Shown here piece by piece: positions 1-4,883 of a stretch of DNA of 7,215 nucleotides. The notes beneath the pieces were generated by a model, which saw only the letters and a program-made list of their open reading frames with translations, was not told the origin of the DNA and searched no databases. Made by a program: the position numbers and the translations under genes. Source of the stretch: Croceibacterium_A sp965977975. GTDB taxonomy: Bacteria > Pseudomonadota > Alphaproteobacteria > Sphingomonadales > Sphingomonadaceae. The stretch covers positions 1 to 7,215 of the forward strand of contig CBHCZH010000168.1 of NCBI GenBank assembly GCA_965977975.1, read 5' to 3'. Numbering within the stretch: the first letter of the stretch is position 1; the number at the start of each line of letters is the position of its first letter.

Positions 1-37
1 GAGCTGACACTCGGCGACCGCGGCAGATCCCCAACCG

Positions 38-709
38 CTATGCCTGCACATTCCGCATCAGAGCGGAGGCGTTCGCGTCCGAGAGTCCCAGCAGGTGGGC
101 AATCTCCTGCGCGGAAATGGCAGGCCGCTCTTTGAGAAGGTCTTCTACCGCCCATTGCAGGCTCCTCGCCATCGGATCGAGAAACCGGGGAGGGTTGGTC
201 AACTCGCGGCCGATGGCGAGCACAGCTTCATACGTCTGGAAATGATCCGGCCATTTACCCGATTGCGCATCGGCCAACGCTGATTCGCCCAAGCGGACGA
301 GATAGAACTCATCGTAAATGCGCTCATCCCGGGCGATCAACCAAACGGTCGCGCACTGCCGGCATTTCGAGACGTGGAGCCACCACTTTTCGGGTCCGTA
401 TTCGAGGATCCGATCGAGCGTTTCGAAGACCTTTTCGAAATAGAAGTCTCCGCCCATCGGGACCGCGGCAACATCGCGGATGGTAGGGCATTCGCATTGT
501 CTCAACGGGTCAAGGACATGTCCTAGCGATTTGCGCAGGCTCCATACCCTGTCCCGGTCTGCGTAGTCGCCGGCGAGCAGTTCCCAATGCAGCTCCTCGC
601 CGAGCGGCCCTTCAAGACCTTCTTGCGCCAGAAACCACCGTTCGAAATCAGCACCCGGCGTGTCGCCTCGCGAAAATGCCCACAGCCTCGAGAGTTCATC
701 GTCGGTCAT
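38..709 (-). CDS. Hypothetical protein with CxC/CxxC cysteine pairs
   Basis: I do not recognise this 223-residue protein. The N-terminal 60 residues are acidic, aromatic-rich and probably helical (FERWFLAQEGLEG, then LLAGDYADRD). That style recurs in small immunity-type proteins, but the resemblance is weak. The middle carries C72-x-C74 and C116-x-x-C119. The second pair sits in KCRQCATVWLIARDERIYDEF, so a zinc site made of two knuckles is plausible. The C-terminal 25 residues (EIAHLLGLSDANASALMRN) look like a short helix-turn-helix. No signal peptide or membrane segment is visible. The start is the ATG at 709; no clear Shine-Dalgarno precedes it. The gene looks less GC-rich than its neighbours, which may mean a separate origin. 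It is separated from the DedA-type gene by about 250 nt and is probably a separate transcription unit. The open frame with sensible amino-acid composition supports it being real. Confidence 0.72.
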   Translation of the reverse strand: MTDDELSRLWAFSRGDTPGADFERWFLAQEGLEGPLGEELHWELLAGDYADRDRVWSLRKSLGHVLDPLRQCECPTIRDVAAVPMGGDFYFEKVFETLDRILEYGPEKWWLHVSKCRQCATVWLIARDERIYDEFYLVRLGESALADAQSGKWPDHFQTYEAVLAIGRELTNPPRFLDPMARSLQWAVEDLLKERPAISAQEIAHLLGLSDANASALMRNVQA

Positions 710-962
710 CTACCGTCCGATTAGACGCGAACCGGCGATTGTCCGCAATGGTTCGAAGCCGGCCGCCGAAGCCATCGTCGAATGCGCCCGCGCCCGGTTA
801 CCCCGGCCCGGCTGCGCCGGGCGGTCTCCCCTCTCCAAGATGAGCTGCGGGAAGGTTCTGGGAGCGCCGTCGCCTGCTCCTGCGTAATGGGGGAAGGTTT
901 TGGGCCTGGTATCCTCCCCCGTTTCAGCGGGAGGCGGCAAACGTTGCTAATGCAGAGCGGGC
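710..962. other. Intergenic region with degenerate repeats
   Basis: No convincing gene is seen here. It contains a 6-bp hairpin with a TGC loop (CCCGGC 807-812, GCCGGG 816-821). It also has two 14-nt direct repeats differing at one base (GGGAAGGTTCTGGG at 849-862 and GGGAAGGTTTTGGG at 891-904). A decayed copy of the window's main palindromic repeat lies at 910-938. The region follows the 3' end of the DedA-type gene and precedes the 5' end of the cysteine-pair gene, so it should hold the promoter of the latter. I could not identify that promoter with confidence. Confidence 0.5.
910..938 (-). repeat. Palindromic repeat copy A (degenerate)
   Basis: ATCCTCCCCCGTTTCAGCGG and the GAGGCGGC that follows match the reverse-oriented repeat, but the loop is changed and the outer arm (GGCGGAGGGGGCC) is lost. 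It lies just downstream of the DedA-type stop codon, where it could still fold as a hairpin in the 3' untranslated region. Confidence 0.6.
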
Positions 963-1604
963 TCAGGCGGCCGTTTCGATGGCTGCCGCCGCCTCGCACT
1001 TGTCGTGCGTTTCCTCGCCGCCGCCTTCGAGCAGGGTGAGCGCGAGGAAGCCGCCAACGACCAGGACCACGAAGCCCACGGTGACGAGGCCGAGGTACTT
1101 GTCGATGAACGCCTTGATCGGGCGGCCGAACAGGCGGAACAGCACGCCGACGATCATGAAGCTGATCGAGCGCGAGACCACGCTGGCGAGGACGAAGCTG
1201 ACCAGGTTCATGCCGATGAACCCGGCGGTGATCGTCAGCAGCTTGAACGGGATCGGGGTGGCGCCCTTGATCATGATGATCTCGGCCCCGTATTCGCGCA
1301 AGTAGCAGGCGGCGACCGGGAAGCTTTCGGTCATCCCGAGCGCGGCGATCAGCTCGGTGCCGACGGTGTCGTAGAGTCCCCAGCCGATCGCGTAGCCGAG
1401 CAGGCCTCCCGCCACCGAGGCCAACGTGGCGATCGCGGCGAAGCGGATCGCTTTCTTCGGCTCGGCCAGGCACATCAGCCCGAGCAACGGGTGCGGCGGG
1501 ATCGGGAAGAAGCTCGCCTCGATGAAGCTGAACGCGGCCAGCCACCATTCGGCGTGCGGATGGGCGGCCTTGGCGAGAGTCCAGTCGTAGAGCTTGCGTA
1601 GCAT
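963..1604 (-). CDS. DedA/YqaA-family (VTT domain) membrane protein
   Basis: A 213-residue integral inner-membrane protein of the DedA/VTT superfamily, closest in style to the YqaA branch. Family members are proposed lipid scramblases or transporters; the substrate cannot be read from sequence. Features seen: an N-terminal amphipathic stretch, then FSFIEASFFPIPPHPLLGL (residues 25-43) with the family's acidic residue E29 and proline-rich re-entrant segment. A second motif, KGATPIPFKLLTITAGFIG (113-131), matches the G-x-P-x-P-F-K...AG signature. Hydrophobic segments lie near 57-76, 125-160 and 172-192. The tail is short, acidic and alanine-rich. The frame stays open upstream to 1712, but the extra 36 residues are arginine-rich translation of a palindromic repeat, so the ATG at 1604 (MLRKLYDWTL) is preferred. 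No good Shine-Dalgarno is visible, so the start is likely rather than certain. It appears monocistronic. Confidence 0.85.
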   Translation of the reverse strand: MLRKLYDWTLAKAAHPHAEWWLAAFSFIEASFFPIPPHPLLGLMCLAEPKKAIRFAAIATLASVAGGLLGYAIGWGLYDTVGTELIAALGMTESFPVAACYLREYGAEIIMIKGATPIPFKLLTITAGFIGMNLVSFVLASVVSRSISFMIVGVLFRLFGRPIKAFIDKYLGLVTVGFVVLVVGGFLALTLLEGGGEETHDKCEAAAAIETAA

Positions 1605-1674
1605 CGGGGGGCCGTAGAGCCTGCACCTATCGCCCGCAATGGCCCGAGCACCGCAAGCGGGTAATAGCCGGACA

Positions 1675-1724
1675 GGCCCCCTCCGCCGCCTCCGGCGGCA
1701 CCTCCCCCGCAAGCGGGGAGGATC
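1675..1724 (+). repeat. Palindromic repeat copy B
   Basis: A nearly full forward copy. It starts GGCCCCCTCC, continues with hairpin 1 (GCCGCC-TCC-GGCGGC, 6 bp perfect), then hairpin 2 with a GCAA-type loop, and ends GGATC. One G is missing from the second stem compared with other copies. Confidence 0.9.
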
Positions 1725-1735
1725 AGGGAGCGTTA

Positions 1736-1788
1736 GATCCTCCCCCGTTTTACGGGGGAGGTGCCGAACGGAGTGAGGCGGAGGGGGC
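1736..1788 (-). repeat. Palindromic repeat copy C
   Basis: A full reverse copy starting GATCCTCCCCCG and ending GGCGGAGGGGGC. Its outer hairpin is the mismatch-containing type (GCC..TC..AC/GT..TC..GGC read on the minus strand). It is separated from copy B by 11 nt (AGGGAGCGTTA), and a close relative of that spacer lies between copies K and L at 5867-5876. Confidence 0.9.
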
Positions 1789-1816
1789 GGTCGATAACCA
1801 TATCGGCACTTTTAGC

Positions 1817-1845
1817 TTGACATCGTGACGCTGTTTGGTTATATG
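1817..1845 (+). promoter_or_regulatory. Sigma-70-type promoter upstream of terminase genes
   Basis: A perfect -35 box TTGACA (1817-1822) is separated by exactly 17 nt from TATATG (1840-1845), a 4/6 match to the -10 consensus. The -10 lies inside the imperfect palindrome GGTTATATGAACC (1837-1849), which could be an operator. Transcription would begin near 1851-1853. It points towards the terminase genes but meets an intrinsic terminator after about 55 nt. Confidence 0.75.
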
Positions 1846-1851
1846 AACCGA

Positions 1852-1907
1852 ACATCGCGATGGTGCGATTCGCAAACAGGGCGGTCCCGCAAGGGTCCGC
1901 CCTTTTT
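1852..1907 (+). ncRNA. Candidate short RNA or attenuated leader
   Basis: The segment from the expected start point to the T-tract would give a transcript of about 56 nt. It could fold as a 5-bp hairpin (ATCGC 1854-1858 with GCGAT 1865-1869), a short single-stranded linker (TCGCAAACA region), and a terminator hairpin. It could be a free-standing small RNA or the attenuator of the downstream packaging operon. I cannot assign it to a known RNA family. It lacks the CCUCC-type loops I associate with the alphaproteobacterial SuhB family. The 5' end is predicted from the promoter, so it may be off by a few bases. Confidence 0.5.
1879..1907 (+). terminator. Intrinsic (rho-independent) terminator
   Basis: GGGCGG (1879-1884) pairs with CCGCCC (1897-1902). 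After one T-T mismatch, CCC (1886-1888) pairs with GGG (1893-1895) around a GCAA tetraloop. The stem is followed at once by TTTTT (1903-1907). It lies 41 nt before the small-terminase start codon and after a strong promoter. It therefore either ends a short RNA or conditionally blocks the terminase operon. Confidence 0.85.
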
Positions 1908-1947
1908 CGTGCGCCTTCGCTTCATCGGTCAACGGAGGTCAACTGAC

Positions 1948-2577
1948 ATGGCAGACGAAACGGCACCGCGCCTTTCCTGGGTGCCCAAGTTCCTGGAAGG
2001 ACGCGCAGCGGGGCTCAGCATTCGCAAGGCAGCGAAGGCGGCCGGGGTTTCGGCGAGCACCGTGAACTGGCTTCGCCGCGAGGACGCGGAGTTCGCGCGG
2101 CAGTGGCAGGCAGCGCTCGCGGCGCGCGCCGGCGGGGACGAAGCGGGCCCGGAGGGGCGGCGCACGCCGCACTGGCGAAAGGACTTCTTCGACGCACTCG
2201 CCGAAACCTCGAACATCACCGCTTCCGCCGCCCGCGCCAACGTGCCGGTGCAGACGGTTTTAAAGCTGCGGCGCGAGAATGCGGAGTTCGCGGGCAAGTG
2301 GCGCGCCGCGTTGCTGGAAGGATTCGACCTGCTGGAGATGGAACTGCTCGGGTACCTTCGCGACCCGAAGCCCGGGCGTAAAATGGACGTGGGGGCGGCG
2401 ATCAGGCTGCTCGCCGCGCACCGGGCCACGGTGGAGCGCGAGCGGGCGCTGCGCGAGGAAGATGACGAGGAAGCGGTGCGCGCCTCGATCGACGCGTTCC
2501 TCGAAGGTATGCGCCGGCGCCGGCTGGCCAACGAGGCGATCCTGATCGAAGCGGAACCGGACGATGTCGCCGAATAG
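1948..2577 (+). CDS. Small terminase-like protein, tandem HTH (GTA/phage)
   Basis: A 209-residue protein in the position of a small terminase, the DNA-recognition subunit that delivers DNA to the packaging ATPase. It contains two related helix-turn-helix modules: residues 15-57 (GLSIRKAAKAAGVSASTVNW) and 80-122 (SNITASAARANVPVQTVLKL). Each ends in a near-identical block, LRREDAEFARQWQAAL versus LRRENAEFAGKWRAAL, showing an internal duplication. Residues 125-170 are probably helical, with KMDVGAAIRLLAAHRATVERE resembling small-terminase oligomerisation or large-subunit contact segments. The tail is acidic. The start is ATG 1948, preceded by GGAGG at 1934-1938 with 9 nt spacing. An upstream in-frame extension would translate the promoter and terminator and is rejected. 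The 3' end overlaps the large terminase by 14 nt, supporting translational coupling. Assignment as small terminase rests on HTH content and context. Confidence 0.8.
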   Translation: MADETAPRLSWVPKFLEGRAAGLSIRKAAKAAGVSASTVNWLRREDAEFARQWQAALAARAGGDEAGPEGRRTPHWRKDFFDALAETSNITASAARANVPVQTVLKLRRENAEFAGKWRAALLEGFDLLEMELLGYLRDPKPGRKMDVGAAIRLLAAHRATVERERALREEDDEEAVRASIDAFLEGMRRRRLANEAILIEAEPDDVAE

Positions 2578-3886
2578 CCTGGCGCAAGAGCTGCTGCGGC
2601 TCGACCCGTCCAAGCGGAAGGCCGCGATCGGCAAGCTGAGCGAACGCCAGCGCCGCTCGCTGGAACCGTACTGGCAGCTGTGGGCGCACGACAGCCAGGT
2701 GCCGCCGGAAGGCGAGTGGCACACCTGGCTGATCATGGCGGGGCGCGGCCACGGCAAGACGCGCGCGGGTGCCGAATGGGTTCGCCAGCTGGCCGAAGCC
2801 GATCCGACCGTCCGGATTGCGCTAGTGGGAGCGAACCTTGGCGAGACACGCCGCGTGATGGTGGAAGGCGAGAGCGGGCTGCTCGCGATCGCGCCGTGGC
2901 GCAAGCGCCCGGAGTTCGAATCCTCGCGGCGGCTGCTAACCTGGCCCAACGGGGCGAAGGCCACGCTCTATTCGGCCGCCGAGCCGGACAGCCTGCGCGG
3001 ACCGCAGCATAGCCATGCGTGGTGCGACGAGATCGCCAAATGGGACCTGGCCGGCAGGCGGGCCGAGAGCGCGTGGGACAACCTGCTGCTGGGCCTGCGG
3101 CTCGGCGGCTTCCCGCGCGCAGTCGCGACCACCACGCCGCGCCCGGTGCCGCTGGTGAAGCGGCTGCTGAGTCAAGGCGACGTGGCGGTGACGCGCGGGA
3201 CGACCGCGGACAACAAGGACAACCTGCCGCCGGGCTTCATGCGCAAGATCAAGGCGCAATACGGCCGCAGCCTGCTCGCGCGGCAGGAGCTTCACGGCGA
3301 GCTGATCGAGGACATCGAGGGCGCGCTGTGGAGCCGGGCGCTGATCGAGGATTGCCGCGAGGAGGCCGTGAGCGCGCCGGAGAAGCGCGTGGTGATAGGC
3401 GTCGACCCGCCGGCTTCGGCCGAAGGCGACGCGTGCGGGATCGTGGTTTGCGCCGAGGGTGAGGACGGGATCGCGCGAGTGCTCGCCGATTGCTCGATGA
3501 GGAAACCGAGCCCCGAGAAGTGGGCGCGGGCGGTGGCGATGGCGGCGCGTGAATGGAAGGCCGACCGGGTGATCGCCGAAGCCAACAACGGCGGCGAGAT
3601 GGTGCGCAGCGTGCTCCAGGCCGCGGATATCACGCTGCCGATCAAGCTGGTCCACGCCAGCCGCGGCAAGGCGGCGCGGGCCGAGCCGGTCGTGGCGCTC
3701 TACGAGAGCGGGCGGGTGCGGCATGTCGGGCAACTGCCGCAGCTCGAGGATGAGCTGTGCGGGTTGCTGGCCGGCGGCGGCTACGAGGGGCCTGGGCGAT
3801 CGCCGGATCGGGCGGACGCGCTGGTCTGGGCGCTGAGCGAGCTGATGCTGGGGCGGAGGACGGAGCCGCGAGTGCGGGTGTTGTGA
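2564..3886 (+). CDS. Large terminase subunit (GTA/phage DNA-packaging ATPase-nuclease)
   Basis: A 440-residue packaging motor that uses ATP to drive DNA into procapsids and cuts the DNA. The N-terminal ATPase has Walker A AGRGHGKT (residues 59-66), Walker B with D155-E156 in HAWCDEIAKW, and the coupling motif ATTTPRP near 188-194. The C-terminal RNase H-like nuclease shows D281 in VVIGVDPPAS, E339 in VIAEANNGG and D415/D418 in SPDRADALVWAL, the expected three acidic positions. Both domains look intact. The style matches the COG5323 terminases of alphaproteobacterial GTAs. The ATG at 2564 lies inside the end of the small-terminase gene (14-nt overlap, different frame), so the two are probably co-translated. 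The portal gene normally follows at once, but here about 2 kb of other DNA intervenes. Whether this is a GTA or a remnant prophage cannot be settled without the capsid and tail genes beyond the window. Confidence 0.95.
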   Translation: MSPNSLAQELLRLDPSKRKAAIGKLSERQRRSLEPYWQLWAHDSQVPPEGEWHTWLIMAGRGHGKTRAGAEWVRQLAEADPTVRIALVGANLGETRRVMVEGESGLLAIAPWRKRPEFESSRRLLTWPNGAKATLYSAAEPDSLRGPQHSHAWCDEIAKWDLAGRRAESAWDNLLLGLRLGGFPRAVATTTPRPVPLVKRLLSQGDVAVTRGTTADNKDNLPPGFMRKIKAQYGRSLLARQELHGELIEDIEGALWSRALIEDCREEAVSAPEKRVVIGVDPPASAEGDACGIVVCAEGEDGIARVLADCSMRKPSPEKWARAVAMAAREWKADRVIAEANNGGEMVRSVLQAADITLPIKLVHASRGKAARAEPVVALYESGRVRHVGQLPQLEDELCGLLAGGGYEGPGRSPDRADALVWALSELMLGRRTEPRVRVL

Positions 3887-4014
3887 ATAGTAACCCAGGG
3901 TAAACCATCAATCGGAATTCGCGGTCGCGTTTCTACAATTCAGCGGCCCGGCGCCTTGCAAGGAAAACTACCTATGCGGGCAGTGGGCGGCCCGCGGGGG
4001 CGGGGGGACTGGCA
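3887..4014. other. Short non-coding gap after the large terminase
   Basis: I see no gene, promoter or terminator of quality. There is a small palindrome CCTTGCAAGG (3954-3963) and a G-rich run (3996-4007). The point where the packaging operon's normal continuation was displaced probably lies here or a little downstream. Confidence 0.4.
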
Positions 4015-4188
4015 GTGACGAGAAGGTCGCATCCCTATTTTGGGCGGCTCAACCGGCTCGCGGAAGTGCGCACGGCCGCGGCGGGCGAGAGCCGTCGCGT
4101 CGAGCCGCGCGTTACGCCCGACACGGAGCCGGGGGTCTTGTGGGACAGGTTTCGGGCTGCGCCGGAGGGTCCGGCGGAGGCGGAGTGA
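4015..4188 (+). CDS. Possible 57-residue small protein
   Basis: GTG at 4015 opens a 57-codon frame ending TGA at 4186-4188. The product begins VTRRSHPYFGRLNRLAEVRT (initiator read as Met), is charged and shows no membrane segment or known motif. A G-rich stretch at 3996-4007 could act as a ribosome binding site, though it is a poor Shine-Dalgarno. The last residues (EGPAEAE) are encoded by GGAGG-rich DNA that merges with a rearranged repeat arm, so the original end may have been replaced. It lies on the terminase strand directly after that gene and could be a small co-transcribed GTA/phage ORF, a truncated gene, or chance. No homologue is recognised. Confidence 0.3.
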   Translation: MTRRSHPYFGRLNRLAEVRTAAAGESRRVEPRVTPDTEPGVLWDRFRAAPEGPAEAE

Positions 4189-4194
4189 GCCGGG

Positions 4195-4225
4195 CGGACA
4201 CCTCCCCCGTAAACGGGGGAGGATC
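4195..4225 (+). repeat. Palindromic repeat copy D (partial)
   Basis: Hairpin 2 is perfect: CCTCCCCCG and CGGGGGAGG around a TAAA loop, followed by ATC. The outer GGCCCCCTCC arm is absent. Instead GTCCGGC...GCCGGGCGGAC precedes it, possibly a rearranged hairpin 1 fused to the end of the small ORF. Confidence 0.75.
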
Positions 4226-4252
4226 GACGCTCTCCGTTCGCTGCAGATGACA

Positions 4253-4303
4253 GGCCCCCTCCGCCGCCTTCGGCGGCACCTCCCCCGTGAACGGGGGAGG
4301 ATC
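4253..4303 (+). repeat. Palindromic repeat copy E
   Basis: A full forward copy with hairpin 1 GCCGCC-TTC-GGCGGC and hairpin 2 with a TGAA loop. It is in direct orientation with copy D, from which it is separated by 27 nt of unrelated sequence. Confidence 0.92.
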
Positions 4304-4333
4304 GGAAATGGAGGCATCTCGAGACGACACGAA

Positions 4334-4390
4334 ATCCTCCCCCGTTTACGGGGAGGGGGACCATGAGGCGAAGCCGAATGGTGGAGGGGG
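4334..4390 (-). repeat. Palindromic repeat copy F (long-arm variant)
   Basis: A reverse copy with the longer outer hairpin: ACCAT...ATGGT enclosing a GGC/GCC stem, with two TC mismatches on each side. It ends GGTGGAGGGGG directly before the DUF559 start codon. Copy H at 4823-4882 has the same variant arm. Confidence 0.9.
4383..4387 (+). promoter_or_regulatory. Repeat-derived Shine-Dalgarno for the DUF559 gene
   Basis: GGAGG, the last part of repeat copy F, lies 5 nt before ATG 4393. It decides this start over ATGs at 4363 and 4378, which fall inside the repeat and lack their own ribosome binding sites. Confidence 0.65.
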
Positions 4391-4392
4391 TG

Positions 4393-4797
4393 ATGAGAGC
4401 GCCGCGGGATACTTTCGAGCGTGCTCGTCGTCTGCGACGGGAAATGACCTTGCCCGAGGTTCTGCTGTGGCGGGCGTTGCGGCGCAAGGCGTTGGGCGGG
4501 CTGCGCTTCCGGCGACAGCACTCGTTGGGACGATGCGTGCTCGATTTCTATCTGCCGTCGGCGGGGCTGGCGGTCGAGATCGACGGGATGGCCCACGGAA
4601 TGGGCGACAATCCGGCGCGGGACGCGCGGCGCGACGCGTGGCTGGCGCGGCAGGGTGTGACGGTGTTGCGGGTGCTGGCGACCGATGTGCTTGATGAGGA
4701 TCGGTTTGAGGGAGTGCTGCGGTTCATCGCCGAGGCGGCGCGGGAGCGGCTGGGTGACGGGCCCCCTCCGTCCGCTGCGCGGACACCTCCCCCGTAA
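4393..4797 (+). CDS. DUF559 (Vsr-like endonuclease fold) protein
   Basis: A 134-residue protein of the DUF559/PF04480 family, related to the very-short-patch-repair (Vsr) and PD-(D/E)XK nuclease folds; its biological role is not established. Seen here: a helical N-terminus (LRREMTLPEVLLWRALR, residues 14-30), then FRRQHSLGRCVLDFYLPSAG (39-58) and LAVEIDGMAHG (59-69). D51, E62 and D64 sit where the nuclease acidic residues are expected, and H68 follows. TVLRVLATDVL (90-100) is the usual closing strand-helix. The domain is complete. The last 12 residues (GPPPSAARTPPP) and the TAA stop are encoded by repeat copy G, so the original C-terminus has been replaced or extended. The ribosome binding site comes from repeat copy F. 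The gene is thus bracketed by inverted repeat copies between terminase and portal, and it converges with the DUF1801 pair. Confidence 0.87.
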   Translation: MRAPRDTFERARRLRREMTLPEVLLWRALRRKALGGLRFRRQHSLGRCVLDFYLPSAGLAVEIDGMAHGMGDNPARDARRDAWLARQGVTVLRVLATDVLDEDRFEGVLRFIAEAARERLGDGPPPSAARTPPP

Positions 4798-4810
4798 ACG
4801 GGGGAGGATC
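4760..4810 (+). repeat. Palindromic repeat copy G
   Basis: A full forward copy with hairpin 1 of the GTCCGC-TGC-GCGGAC type and a TAAA-loop hairpin 2, ending GGATC. It overlaps the 3' end of the DUF559 gene: the TAA of its second loop (4795-4797) is that gene's stop codon. Confidence 0.95.
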
Positions 4811-4822
4811 CAGGTGCATGAT

Positions 4823-4882
4823 ATCCTCCCCCGTTTACGGGGGAGGGGGACCATGAGGCGGAGCCGAATGGTGGAGGGGGCC
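4823..4882 (-). repeat. Palindromic repeat copy H (long-arm variant)
   Basis: A reverse copy with the ACCAT/ATGGT long outer hairpin, 12 nt after copy G in inverted orientation. It ends immediately before the stop codon (4884-4886) of the downstream DUF1801 gene. Copies G and H occupy the whole gap between two convergent genes, where the hairpins could limit read-through from both sides, although there is no T-tract. Confidence 0.92.
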
Positions 4883-4883
4883 C

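Larger units (their letters stand above)
1605..1816. other. Divergent intergenic region with inverted repeat pair
   Basis: This lies between the divergently transcribed DedA-type and small-terminase genes and contains no gene. Positions 1675-1788 are a forward and a reverse copy of the palindromic repeat. The remaining 70 nt beside the DedA start should hold that gene's promoter, but I see no convincing -35/-10 pair there. Confidence 0.6.

Noticed and set aside
721..1626. 301-residue open frame on the minus strand across the DedA region
   Set aside because: It is an Arg/Pro/Gly-rich frame shadow of the DedA-type gene, typical of high-GC DNA.
1605..1712. N-terminal extension of the DedA-type protein by 36 residues
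   Set aside because: It is arginine-rich translation of a palindromic repeat and spacer; the membrane-protein homology begins at the ATG at 1604.
1675..1788. Intrinsic terminator formed by the B-C repeat pair
   Set aside because: The stems are strong but no T-tract follows on either strand.
1852..1907. SuhB/MmgR-family small RNA
   Set aside because: The transcript is short and I do not see the CCUCC-type unpaired loops I associate with that family, so it is left unassigned.
1825..1947. N-terminal extension of the small terminase from GTG 1825 or ATG 1843
   Set aside because: It would translate the -10 box and the terminator. ATG 1948 has a proper GGAGG at 9 nt.
2936..3733. 265-residue open frame antisense to the large terminase
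   Set aside because: It is a high-GC antisense shadow with no domain pattern, and the terminase motifs on the + strand are intact.
4363..4392. Start of the DUF559 protein at ATG 4363 or 4378
   Set aside because: Both lie inside repeat copy F without their own Shine-Dalgarno; ATG 4393 has GGAGG at 5 nt.
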